From Rhodocollybia butyracea (Eukaryota; Basidiomycota; Agaricomycetes; Agaricales; Omphalotaceae), in contig JADNRY010000272.1 in the NCBI GenBank assembly GCA_015501585.1, positions 1 to 64,000 on the forward strand: a stretch of 64,000 nucleotides of DNA, read 5' to 3'. Both the position numbers and the translations under genes were made by a program. The notes beneath the pieces were generated by a model. It saw only the letters and a list, made by a program, of their open reading frames with translations, was not told the DNA's origin and made no database searches. Positions 23,361 through 35,100 of this stretch are shown here, one piece after another (within the stretch, counting starts at the first letter, position 1; each line of letters starts with the position of its first letter).

Positions 23361-26300
23361 ATGTCTGCATTCCCTACTCGAGAAAACTCTCCAGTCTCCC
23401 GTCCAGCATCTCATCTAGCCTTAGGAAACCCGACAGTGATGCCCAGAACTCCCAAACCATTAACGCCGCAACCACAGGCGGAGCAGAATGTTGTTGCTGG
23501 GCCCTCTCCTGCTCAGCCACCAGAAATATCTCGTCCTCTGAATGTCACAGATGCTCTCAGCTATCTAGATGCAGTAAAACATCAGTTTTCCGAGAAACCG
23601 GAGGTCTACAACAAGTTTTTGGATATCATGAAGGATTTCAAGAGCCAGCAGTGCGTTTTACACAATTTCCAGTCGTGTTTTAGTACTCATTACTTTCAGG
23701 ATCGATACTCCTGGGGTCATTGACCGAGTATCGAGACTTTTCCATGGAAATCCTCCGTTGATCCAAGGGTTTAACACATTTCTGCCTGTCGGATATCGCA
23801 TCGACGTTTCTGGAGATCCACTAGACCCAAATAGAATCACCGTGACTACTCCAACAGGTACCACAACACAGACCACTACGAGCTCCGCAAGCCATGCTCC
23901 TCGTACAATTTCACATCCATCTCGCGATATTCCTGGCTTTGGGCCAAATATTGCCCAGCCTTTTGCTTTCCCCGGAATTCACGCCCCCAACGGGCCGCCT
24001 GCTCATGCACCTGCAAATCCTCTGTCACGATCAATGACGCCCCAGCAGCCATTTCAAGTACCTCATCAATCCATTAGCTTTGATCAGCAATTCTCGCCCA
24101 GTCTTCAGCAAACCCAAACAACTGCTGCTGCATCTTTACTCGGCAATTTGAACAATAAAAACTCGATCGAAACCCAGCCACAGGGAGGGGAATTCAACCA
24201 CGCCATCCAGTATCTCAATAAAATCAAAGCCAGATATTCCGATGATGCGAATACTTACAAACAGTTTTTGGATATCTTGCAGGCGTATCAGAAGGAACAA
24301 AGACATCTTCAGGACGTAAGCTACTTGCATCTCGAATGTTAATCATAGCTGATATTGTACTGCTAGTCCCAGGTATATGTTCAAGTGCAAGTCTTGTTCA
24401 AGGACGCGCCCGATCTTCTAGCAGAGTACAAAGACTTTCTTCCTGAGGTTACTGGACACGCGGCTCCACAATCCGGAGTTGGTCCCGGTTCACAGCAGTG
24501 GGAAAATTCAAATTCAGCCTCTCCTGAGAAAGGCGCAAAGAAACCAGCTGCTCCCAGCGCGAAGCGCAAGAAGCATGTTATAGAGAAAGAACCGACACCA
24601 GTGCCTCCTACGAAAACGGCGCAGTCGGGTGCGTGACAAAGTGAAAGACCAAGAGAAAAGTGGCCTAATAATGATTCCTTTGTTTACTCACTCACAGGCT
24701 AAAAAACCAAAGATTCACAAAGGCGATCCATCATCTCCTTCATTCTCTCCTTTCCAGCTTCCCAATTCCCCACAACTTCCTCCCGTTCACGCTGCTCCCA
24801 TTCACCATCTACCCCCACCCCCACCGGTGCCCACTTTTGCTCCTGCACCACCTCTTCCTACTACTCCTGGTAAACTCATGTTCTTCGATCGGGCAAAAAA
24901 GACGCTGGAGAATCGCGAAGTTTACGAAGAGTTCCTGAAGCTTCTAAATCTTTACTCTAAAGATATCATAGATGTGAAGCTCTTGATCACCCGTGCGACG
25001 GTCTTTCTCGGGGAAGGGGATCTCATGGACGAGTTCAAGGAAGTTCTTGGGTACGATTCAAAGCAGGATGACGTCGAGAATGGACCTCCTGGTAGTATTC
25101 GTACTGGTCCGCCTGAGGCATTAGCTGCACAGCCCAGCAACGAGGGACAGGGGCCAAGCTATCGAAAACTACCATGGAGTGTTAGTCATTTTGTCTTATC
25201 TTCAGTATGGCCGTTTCTTATCTCCGCTTATTTCTAGGAAGTTCGTCTTGCTTGTTCAGGCCGAGATGAGCTTTGCCGCTCTGTCCTAAACGATGAATGG
25301 GTTTCTCATCCTACATGGGCGTCCGAAGAAGCCCGTTTCTTGACACTCAAGAAAAACTCTTTTGAAGATGCTCTTCATAAGAGTGAGGAAGAGCGGCACA
25401 AGTATCATGTCCATCTCGAAGCCATGACGCGTACTATTGCGATCCTTGATCCACTTAATGCGCGTATCGAGGGAATGACGGCTGAAGAACGTAGTCTCTT
25501 CAAGCTTCCGCCTGGCCTTGGTGGTCCGAGCAAGTGCATTTACACCCGCATTATCAAGAAGGTTTACGGCCGCGATAACGGTGTGGAAATTTTGCAAGCC
25601 CTACAAGACTGTCCAGGCGTTGCCGTGCCTGTTGTCGTTGCTAGACTGAAGCAGAAAGATGATGAATGGCGGTGAGCCCATCGTGAATGGAGTCGTACAT
25701 GGCGGGAGGTCGACTGTAAAAACTTTTACAAGTCTCTCGATCATCAAGGTATTAGTTTCAAGCAGAACAATAAAAAGTGTATCACCGCGAAACATTTTAT
25801 CGCGGACGTCGAGGCAATTCAGGCGCAACAAATCAAGGATCTCGAAGAATTTCTTCCTTAGTCTTTGAACGGAGATGAGAAGGGGAAGCAGAAAGCCTGG
25901 ATCCCTACGTTCGCCTCTGGATCTCTCAAAGCCCAACTCGAATACCAGATTCAGGACACCTCAGTGTTACATGATTGCTTGAAGCTAGTCTACTCGTTCC
26001 TTGATCGCTCTCAGGGTCAGTACAGTCCCCCAGAACGGCGGAGCGTTGAAAAATTCCTCAGATTATTCGTCCCGATGCTCTTCATGTATCCTGTCACCGA
26101 TTTCAATGTCGCTTGTGAACCACCACATGATGGAGTAATTGATGACCTCAACGCTACAACTGAGGGTACGCGTCATCGACCACTCTTTGGTTTCTAAAGG
26201 CGGAAGAAAAGTTTCTGGTCAGTCCAACGGCATTGCCGCTGGTGACCTGCGGAGGAAGCTACTCAAAACAGCTGGAGAGCGGCGCCGCGGGCGAGAACGA

Positions 26301-27696
26301 GGAGGCTCAACCTCTGCCGTCGCTTCGAGAGCAGGGTCTCCGTTATACGTAGACAGCCATCGTTCTCCGCTGATACCTGCCTCTCGTCAGGAAGAGGATT
26401 CCACCGCCACTGTCAGTGAAGATATTTGGATCAGGGAGACCTCCGCTACAGGAGCGACAGCCATGGATCTGACCAACTCTGAAGACTCTAGAAGCGGCGA
26501 TTGCGATAGGCCGTTCTTCGCGAACACTACTTTCTATACGCTTTTCCGCTTACTTCAGGTAAGCCGGTTTTCATTTCGGGCGAGCGTCGTTACTAATTTG
26601 TGCTACTTCTAGCTGCTCTATTCTCGTCTCCTGATGTGTAAGGAGATTGGTCGAGAACTTGCGGAGAAAAAGCATTCTCATTTACTGTCAAATCCTGTGG
26701 CGGTTCAGTTGGGTCTCGATGATCCCAACGGTCCAGCGACGGTTCTGACGCAAGCTATGGACCAATTGCAAGGTGGCAGCAATATGGTTTACATGTATTT
26801 GCTGGATGCGTGCGAGAAAGTATTTGCAGGCGACTTGGATCAAATTTCTTTTGAAGAGCACATGAGATGGTTTTTTGGCAATAAGGTGGGTATAGACCAT
26901 TTTTTGCCCTTATAAGAATAGCTCAAATGATTCGCTATTCTTAGGCATACCATTTGTTTACTTTGGACAAGTTGATTATAGCTCTTGTCAAACAGGTGAG
27001 TCTTTTTATGTTGCGAAGGTTGCGCGGATCTCAGCATGCTTTACAGGTTCAGACCATAATCTCTGATGCGAAGTGTCAGGAGCTGTGGGCCTTGCTCCAG
27101 AGTGCTCAAGTGTCTGAATGGATAACCAATCAGGACATCATCCGGTATTGCAGGGAGGCGGAAACGCATGTTGGGCAGGATGGCCATCTCTACAAGATTC
27201 AATGGGTACGTCTATTCCTGGATCAACAGTCAAAATACTAACATCCTCTAGGAGTGAGATTCAAATATAATGCGGGTTCATTTAATGAGACCGGATGATG
27301 CAAGTGCCAACAGTTTGCGAAAGCCTCTCAGTCGGACTCGATGGAGAGAGTACGTGGACAGCTGGGTTCTGCGTCATCCAACCAAGTGGGTACCGGCGCG
27401 AAGTAAAGAGGCTGGCCCTGTTTTCCTGAAAAGGTGAATTTAATCAAGGGGCGTTAACCGAACTGATCTTACTGGCCAATAATAGGACACGACAGTCGAG
27501 AGAGAACAGAACTGTCACCGTGTATGGAGAGCTCAGAGTTGGAATCTCACTGCCTGAATATAAAGTTGTGTATGAGAGAGGATGTGAAGAGAACTTACAA
27601 GTAAAACTTGGAGATAGAGAAGTATTGGAGGAACGGGCCCGGAACCGTGATGAACAAAGAAAATCAGTAGTAATAAAAGGGGTTCATTATTTTTAG
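23361..27696 (+). pseudogene. SIN3: SIN3 transcriptional corepressor copy with in-frame stops
   Basis: Sin3 is the scaffold of histone deacetylase complexes in the nucleus. The order is complete: PAH1 ('[17 protein letters not shown]', then across an intron '[20 protein letters not shown]'), PAH2 (24197-24315, 'FNHAIQYLNKIKARYSDDAN'), PAH3 (about 24880-25050), the HDAC-interacting block (25235-25860, 'GRDELCRSVLNDEWVSHP', 'REWSRTWREVDCKNFYKSLD') and the Sin3 C-terminal domain (26600-27696, 'LLQLLYSRLLMCKEIGREL'). Introns of about 50 bp are in place. Three stops interrupt the conserved frame: TGA 25673-25675 inside 'DEWR*AHREWSRTW', TAG 25859-25861 and TGA 27255-27257. A 1-nt frame change near 26163 is also likely. 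The copy therefore cannot make full-length Sin3; a truncated product with the PAH domains is possible. The two stops inside the HDAC-interacting block fit C-to-T changes (CGA to TGA, CAG to TAG). Confidence 0.9.
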
Positions 27697-27814
27697 ATTC
27701 AGTAGAGTAATAATAATACTATTTATCAACTCAACAAACAACTGTTTTGCCTTTCACCCACCATCATCCTCGTCTCTCCAGCTTTCCAAGCCCACTTGGC
27801 CCGCAGCCAAGTAA

Positions 27815-29607
27815 ATGCTCTTAGTGCCAGAGCCTTCCACATCGTCATCAAGTGCTATTTCACGTGCTGGTTGCAGTGAACGACGGCCACAACGATATAC
27901 AATTTCGCCTTCCTCGACTGTACTTTCATTACTGGCGACCATTGTCGGCTCTTCTTCGGCTAGCGCCAGCCCTATTGCGCTGAAATTTCTGTGTCCAGGC
28001 GTAGAGGATGAACGTACAGACGACTTTCCTTCCAAACGCGCTGTAAACAAGCCAAGTAACACAGTCAAGCGCAAGAGATGGGTACCAGATAGATTCACCC
28101 CAGGACCTGACGGTGTTTGGAGGAAAGCTAGCTGGACTTTGTATGGGCATACAATGTGTGCTGTACGTTTCCTTCTATAAAGAAACCTCGCATTTTATTT
28201 AGTTTATCTCTGCAGGATTGCGGTTACATGCCCACAACGACCTCAGCGACTTTACCAACTGCAGGCGCCGACGACACTGTAGACCCTAGTCCAACTTCAG
28301 ATGAAAGCGCTTCACAATCTGCCTTTATAGCCCCGTTACCTCCTGGGTGGAAGCTTGAATTATCACAAGAAAAGCACACCACAGTCATAGTGATCTTAAC
28401 CGTTTCGCTTTCACTAGCATTCACAATCTGCTTCGTCATCATATGTAGTGTCATCTGGAGAAAACGCACGAAGCGTACGAGGGATGTCGAGAAATGGCCA
28501 CCCAAGGGCACTGTCGGCGATAATGTCCATGCGGTAGTCGAGAAGGAGATCAAAATGAAGCAGAAAGTGCTGGCAAAGGCAACTGCTCGTTGGAAGGCCA
28601 ATGCTCGATATACATTTCGTCAACGCAGGGGCAAACAGAGAACGATACAGCAGCATTCCGACAGTGAGCTCGACCTTTCGCCGACGCTTCCATCAGTCAT
28701 TGAGACCCCGGCATCCGAACGTTCTTCTCTGTCTTTGGTATGCTCCGAGCCTGTAGTCCATGATGATGCTCCTCTCGATGCAGCAGACGAGCGTGAGTGT
28801 ACAGCAGACGAACGTCCTCCACCACCATTGCAACTATCATCTCCACCCGCCTACCCTATACAATCCATTGACCACACTCTGTTGCATCCCGGCTCCTATC
28901 ATCCCCGTTCTACGCCATCTTCTCCCAGCTCTAACCTTCAATCAAGAAGGACATCCGTGTCATCTCTTACTTCAGAGATGTGTAGTGAACATCAATCACT
29001 GACATATCGTCCTCACCTCATGGCGCACCTAGCTACCGACAACAAGACTGTTTTGGAGCAGTTGAATCAACTTAGTAGTGCACCAGAGGGGTCCGGTATA
29101 TTAAGCAGCTCTGTTTTCGCTCCAGTCTGGCGAGATGAAGAGTTGTCTGATTTCGTTCACCGGCGAGATCCTACATCTACCGTTGGAACTTCAGACTCTC
29201 ATTCCGATCTGTATTCTCAATCTTCCAACTTCGATGCCATGCCGTTTCCTTCCCCTCCTACCTCCAAGGGTAAGGAACTGGATCATTATTCGTATTCTTA
29301 CCATTCGGACCGACCGTATGGTTCCTTATACAAGTACGATCAAGGCTTCCTGGACGTTGAACCTGACGCAGGTCCAAGTGCTCCACCGTTTGAGCCTAGC
29401 GCACCAGATGAAGGTCCCAGCGCCCCACCGTTTGAACCCCAAAATACAATCTCTCACTCACACCAACCGAGTGCTCCATTCCTACTCACAGACGGGACAA
29501 ATTCCACCCATAGTCAAGAGGACAGCCTTACGGAACCAGTATGTACCTTGGACCTAGTGCATACTGGAGAAGAATCTCAAGCACACGACCATGAGATGAT
29601 GCCCTGA
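27815..29607 (+). CDS. Single-pass membrane protein, basidiomycete type
   Basis: Two exons are joined by a 53-bp intron (28163-28215, GTACGT...GCAG). The ATG at 27815 is the first in frame. The product is about 580 residues: a Ser-rich N-terminal part, a stretch ending in 'PPGWKLELSQEKHTT', one transmembrane helix ('VIVILTVSLSLAFTICFVII', about 28390-28450), then a basic stop-transfer patch ('WRKRTKRTRD') and a long Ser/Pro-rich, presumably cytoplasmic tail with two 'GPSAPPFEP' motifs. Orientation by the positive-inside rule puts the long tail in the cytosol. No catalytic domain is seen. The frame is open and intact, unlike its neighbours. Function unknown. Confidence 0.65.
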
Positions 29608-30517
29608 ACGATGGCAGAGCCGGATGGGAGATTATCGGGAAGAACCATGGATCTCGGGACGTTCTCCGTTTTCTCCAATGCACCACACTTTTGTTTGCCT
29701 CCAACTCTTTCTTTTTGAGTATTCTCATCAATTGTAGCCATCTACGAGTAGACACTTACTCTTTCTTGCATACTGAAGCTCTATTTTTTGTTTTATTTCG
29801 AGTACTTAACATACGTATCTGTATCCAATATCTAACGCTGTCACAAGATCATAGTTCATAATACTTATGGCCACGGCCTACAACGGCCCCCCATTTACAA
29901 AAACCATGCAAATTGAGAGTTTATAGGGTGCGTCGATTCGATTCATGGTTTAGTACTGAGATAACATTAATGGACATAGTAAACACAATCAGTGTCGATT
30001 CGATTCATGGGATTAGAGCTGCGATAACATTTTTGTATGTACATACATCCTGCATTCATCTTTCCTAGATAGGCAAGGATGGTGTAGATTCTTGGAAGGT
30101 ACATTGTCAAGAGCTGTGATATTTCCCATGTAAAGTTACCAGTGGCGCGGTACCGGTGCGTTGAAACATATTGGGGAGCTATTAAAGGATATACGCGTGC
30201 TTGTGCTTGTGAAGTTGCAGATCTAAAATACCTTGCAATTTCGCTAAAGATAGTTGCGTCCGAGTTTCACAGGATGCAGGATATTAATAATCATCGATAG
30301 TTTCTCAGGACTCAGGAGTGTGAAGAGAAACCGAAAAAGCCTGAGAAGGAAGCTGAAGCCGTGATTTTCGGTTCTTGCATTCTTCATGGCAGGCTGCAGT
30401 ACGTTAGGTCTTCAATCTGGAGAGAGTTATTAGGCGCGCGTACACATACGTGCTTACTCAACCAACCCAGCTGATTTTTTTGTTCCCATCCTTGATCATC
30501 GATTCACCCTTCAAAAA
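29608..30517. other. Intergenic region with a ~63-bp tandem duplication
   Basis: No gene is seen. 'gtcgattcgattcatgg' occurs at about 29933 and 29996, with 'gataacatt' following in each, so a unit of about 63 bp is duplicated. The last 100 bp before 30518 should contain the SYO1 promoter; no TATA box stands out. Confidence 0.6.
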
Positions 30518-31803
30518 ATGGGCAAATCTCAGAAGAAAAGAGCTATGCGTCGGCATAATCCAGTACGGGTACCTGACTCTCATCTACCAAAAGGACTAGC
30601 TTCTGCTTCCTCGACGTCCACTAAAAATGAAGCAATTCTGCCAATCATCCAAAAAGTGTGCATATTATTGGACAGTATCTGACGAATTGCTAAGTGCTTG
30701 TGCAAGCTAGATGGAAAGTCCAGATGCTTCGGATAGGAAGTGGGCTTGCGTTGCCGTCTCAAATCTAATTCAGAATGACCCCTCAACTCGACGCTTATTA
30801 CAAGGAAAAAATGTTGTTGGTGCACTTATATCAAGGCTTACAGACAGTGAAGACGAGGTCATGGTGGAAGCTATGGGTGCTTTGAGGTATGTCTATATTT
30901 TATCGAATATTCTTGGCTAAAACTCTTTAAAACTAGAAATCTATGCATCGATGGAGGCTATGATATCTGTGCGGAAATGTATAACAAGAACATCCTCACA
31001 CCTTTGAAAACTTTCATTCCCAAAGTGATTATTGTGGCGTCTCCGATCTACTAGTTGCTCACGAGCAGAACTTAGGTTTCTGAAGTACTCTCGCAATACC
31101 TGGAAAACCCGAAAACGGCTCCTGAAAATGCTCAACGGCTGATGTATGATTTCGCTGATAACGTTATTACAACGCTTTGGTGTTTATCGTATGCTCTTCT
31201 TCTGCCTGTTGAGTCATGTACTCACTTTTTCCAGAGAGACTTCGAACAAAGCACTCAACGCAATCAACTCGATTGACTTGATCCCATTCCTGATGTCCTT
31301 CTTGGGTTCGCGAGACAAGCTGCATATCGCCCCTGTTCTTGCTGCTGGTATACATAGTCATATTCTGTTTCCTGAATACCACTAATTATTACCTTTGTCA
31401 GCGCAGTGTTTGTATGTCTTAACCGACGATAATGATCCAGCAATCTCTAGCCTTAAATCAGTCGCAGGATATATGTCCTGTTTACTTACCATTGCACAAT
31501 CATCCGACCAGCATGGAAATGGCAAAGGTAAAGACCTGAATGATCACCGACAGACTACCCTTAGGGTTTTGAGCGCAGGTATGGCCTATACCAAATATCG
31601 GTCACAGTCTTCTCATACCACCTGATCCAGGAATAATTCGTAACATTTCACCGTTACCGTCTTCTGTCGCTTCATCGGGCGACATTGACAAAGACATCGT
31701 TCTACCTTTGCTACAACCGGTAGTGTCTTCTGTATCACTTCCGGACGCCGCACAGCGCGCGCAACTGCTGGTAGACGCGCTGGTACCTCGCCTCGTGATC
31801 TGA
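30518..31803 (+). pseudogene. SYO1: SYO1 (ribosomal protein import chaperone), 3'-truncated
   Basis: Syo1 is an ARM/HEAT-repeat adaptor that binds Rpl5 and Rpl11 and brings them to the nucleus with importin. The start is diagnostic ('MGKSQKKRAMRRHNPVRVPD'), followed by ARM repeats ('SNLIQNDPSTRRLLQGKNVV', 'GALRNLCIDGGYDICAEMYN'). Exons are 30518-30655, 30711-30886, 30937-31024, 31076-31188, 31235-31347, 31402-31578 and 31631-31803; all six introns (46-55 bp) have GT-AG ends and keep frame. The last codons run into repeat arm R1: from 31795 the bases belong to the 181-bp inverted repeat, and a TGA follows at 31801-31803. The product would be about 325 residues against roughly 600 for the family, so the C-terminal half is missing. 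Confidence 0.8.
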
Positions 31804-31975
31804 TAGTGAGTCACCCCTCCTGAGTTCGGCGTGGGCCATAGTCCGCGCTACCAGATTATGTAAACTTTTTCATCTCTCTTCAGGTCCCCCATCCACACTA
31901 AGGTAAGTCGTCGTGCTAGTCGTATGCCGTAGCGTAGACGAATATTTATTGAGTGAGATTGCTCTGAGTATCGCT
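31795..31975 (+). repeat. Inverted-repeat arm R1 (181 bp)
   Basis: Exact reverse complement of 22438-22618. It begins GTGATCTGATAGTGAGTCAC, interrupts SYO1, and points into gene B. It contains a donor (gtgagtcac, 31806), a 'tctcttcag' acceptor, a 19-nt exon-like piece ending 'ctaag', and a 'gtaagtcgtcg' donor. A 'tttttctatag' acceptor near 32105 lies before the gene B start. Together these look like a promoter and spliced leader for gene B. It is followed by 'gagggccgaaggccat', also found in both arms at 60.3-60.7 kb. Confidence 0.95.
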
Positions 31976-32145
31976 GAGAGGGCCGAAGGCCATAAATGAG
32001 AAGACTACTGCATGAGGAACGACGACAACTACGAGGAGCGACTATGTCAATTTGACGAAGTGGTCCTCCTCGTACCTTACGCTAACAGTTTCATTTTTTC
32101 TATAGCCTAACCCTCTAGCAAATTTCTGACATTATTGACCATTCA

Positions 32146-35100
32146 ATGAGTAGCAATTGGACTCAAAATCGAGAGTTTATTGCCGCGCTCAACAAGAACT
32201 TCGCTCAATTACCTCAGTCGTTCGCCGATTTTTGGACCAGTACGGGAGGCAGTATCAACGAGGGCGGATACGTATCAGCACTGGGCGACGTTCTCAGAGT
32301 TCAATTCCAGGATCTCGTAACACAATTGTCTACAGGAAATGCCTCAAATGCTTCAGAACAACGGACTACACCACAATCCGCGTACAGCACACCGTTTGAT
32401 TTCCAGCTAGAACAATGTAAGTTCATTCTATCAGGAAACCAAAACTACGTTGAGACTAATTCCAGTCCAAAATTGTCTAGCACAACCAACTGTGGCACTC
32501 TCACTGTGCGATTTGCATCCCGAACAATGTAAGTTCCTTTTTTTGGAAACAGTTACAGCTTTGAATCTCATCGCAGTCCAATCTTGTCTAGTACAATCAT
32601 CTCATCCACCTCCCGGGCCACGTCGATTACTTTCACTACCTCCTATCCAAACTATTCAAACTAAACTACCTCCAACATCTCCAATTCAACCCCTTCCAAA
32701 ATCACCATTAACCGCTACACCGCCTCCAATTCCGCAATCGTTATCTCATTCGAAACCACGTTCAACAGCTCCTTCAAATCCTTCACCTTGCTCAACACCT
32801 TCTACACCTACAATGACCCGAACGCGAGGAATGGATAAACTTTCTGCGGTGAAGAACGCGAAGACGCGCGGTGGAAAAGCTCGAGTGTTGAACGCTGTTG
32901 CTAAAAAGCGACTTGTAATGGATTCGGCTACGATTGCTGTCCCTGTTGAACCTCGCGCTCCTAAGCGTACACTCCCTGCTCCAGAATCGGTTGAGCCTGC
33001 TCGTCCTCCTACACCTATCAGAATGGACGAGAAAGGACCAGCTACTGCGGTTGAATATACAGGTACAGAGCAGTCAGCTGTGCTCAAAGCTGGCTGGAGT
33101 ATCATCAGACGTTACTTTTTCGATGAAGTAGGGGCCGATGCGGTCTTGAATTACCTGAAGACGGTGAAGGACCCCGTTGGCAAAGCCCAGTTGCAGGAAA
33201 GGTTCTCAGCAGCCATGAGCTGCGAAGACGACGAAGCCCGGAACAGGGTTGCGGCGACGATTGAAGAAAGGCTGCAGCAATACGGTAGGCTTTCCTCAGA
33301 TCATCTTTAATCTATGTATAAACTGTCCCCCATAGATCGTGCTCCTACCACAAAACCAGGACCAGCTCCCAGAAAAAAGCGCAAGACTACGTTCAAACCG
33401 AATTTTGGCGCTCCCGAGGCGGCCTCTCGCTTCTTTACGCCAACCAAGCATACTCCCAGACATAGCCCTACTCCCTTTCCTAGCCCTCGTTCGCCTTCTG
33501 CCTCTTCGACTGCGCGAAAGGGTCATACGCGTCTCGACATCGCCGTTTCCAGTCTACCACCAAGTTCGCCTTGTCCCAGCAATTTGTCGGTCAATGTCGG
33601 TGAGACGTTCCACCAAGAGGAGGATACGCCAGGGACTCTGGAGAAAACTTCTTCTCCTAACCGTGCAGTCGATGTTGAGGAAGCTCCGCCGGGTCAGAGG
33701 AAGAAAAAGAACCCGAAGAAGCTCCCAAAGAAACCGAGTACCTCTGCTCCTGCAGCTCCAGCTGAGCTGGATGATACTGGCAAGCTCACCGATGAGGAAG
33801 AGGAAGCCGAGGAGCAAGCTGCGCCACGAAGGTCCAGGAAAGGAAAGGAGAAAGCTCCGGTTTCTGTAGCTCAGCACGAGGAAGATTCATCTGACGCGGA
33901 GGCGAAATTTGCACCACGGAAAGCGAGGAAAGGGAAGGGCAAAGCCCCTGCTCCTGCAGACGAAGAGGATAAATCTGACCAGGAGGAACATTTAGTCAAG
34001 AAGAGGGGGAGGCTATCCAGAGAAACCATCGAACAAGCTCACGCTTTGCGCCAAACATACCACGACGAGCTTGAGGCGTTAGCTCTGAAGGATGGGAAGT
34101 CCCTGGCATCGTTGTTAGCTGCCGTTGGCGATACAGTCCTCGACAATAGATCACTCAACCCATGGAACGCTTTCCAAGCGTACGCGACTCATCCGGAGGG
34201 TCTGGGCATGGAAAGGCAGGAGGACCAATCGATCGCCGATTTCAACGCGGAACTCCTTGCAGCCTATCGCCAGAAGCGTGCAGAAGCAGAAGATGTTGAA
34301 ACTGAGTTCGAAAAAATCATGGATTGGTACCGTGAGCAATTAGATCTACAAACTGCAAGGATGCGGATGGAAGGGATGACTGAGAAGCAGCTGCAAAAGA
34401 TCGTGAAGCCTTTCAACGCTCGGGTAAGTCCTGTGGTCGTATATTCCATGAGACCTTCGTTAATAGATAGAACAGGGACGCCAAGCGTACGAGTTTTATG
34501 GTGCCTCAGTCTTTGGCTTTGTCGTCGATCCGGTGACTAGTCACGCTTTGGCGTTCGGCGCTGACCCGATGTATCTAGGCATGAAGGAAACGTACGTCGT
34601 TCATGCCAGTGGCCAGCTGAGGAACTACAGCTCAATGATACACCTCGAATGGATGAAGAAGAAGTTCGGAGAATACCTCGATCCAGCCAAGCTCGCGATC
34701 ATCAAACGATTCCACGATGCAAGAAATGATCATGAAGTTCTACGAACTATCCTTAAAGACGTTTGGCTTCTGAGCCTCAGTAAGTATTCGAGCTCATACC
34801 GGTTTTCATTCGCTAACTAAGTTTTTACAGATGAAGCTGCCTCAAGGAATACTGATATTAGGCAACTTAAATGGGGACCTAATTTCGCTGACCTGTGCTA
34901 CAAACACAAGGTCAAGCTTGTGAATTATCCTATCGGGCTTAAACCTCTCGGTGTACCAGATGGGCTGCAAGGCGTTTCCGGGATAAACATCGCACAATAT
35001 GTCAAACCCATCATCAAAGACTATGTACAGTTTTGGCAACAAGAGGCCGAGTTGAAGAAAGCGAAGGTGTCAGGCAAGGAAGAATCCGTCGTGTCTCTTT

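Noticed and set aside
27754..28098. Minus-strand gene opposite the membrane-protein gene
   Set aside because: The frame mirrors the plus-strand exon, which has the better start, splice and downstream continuity.
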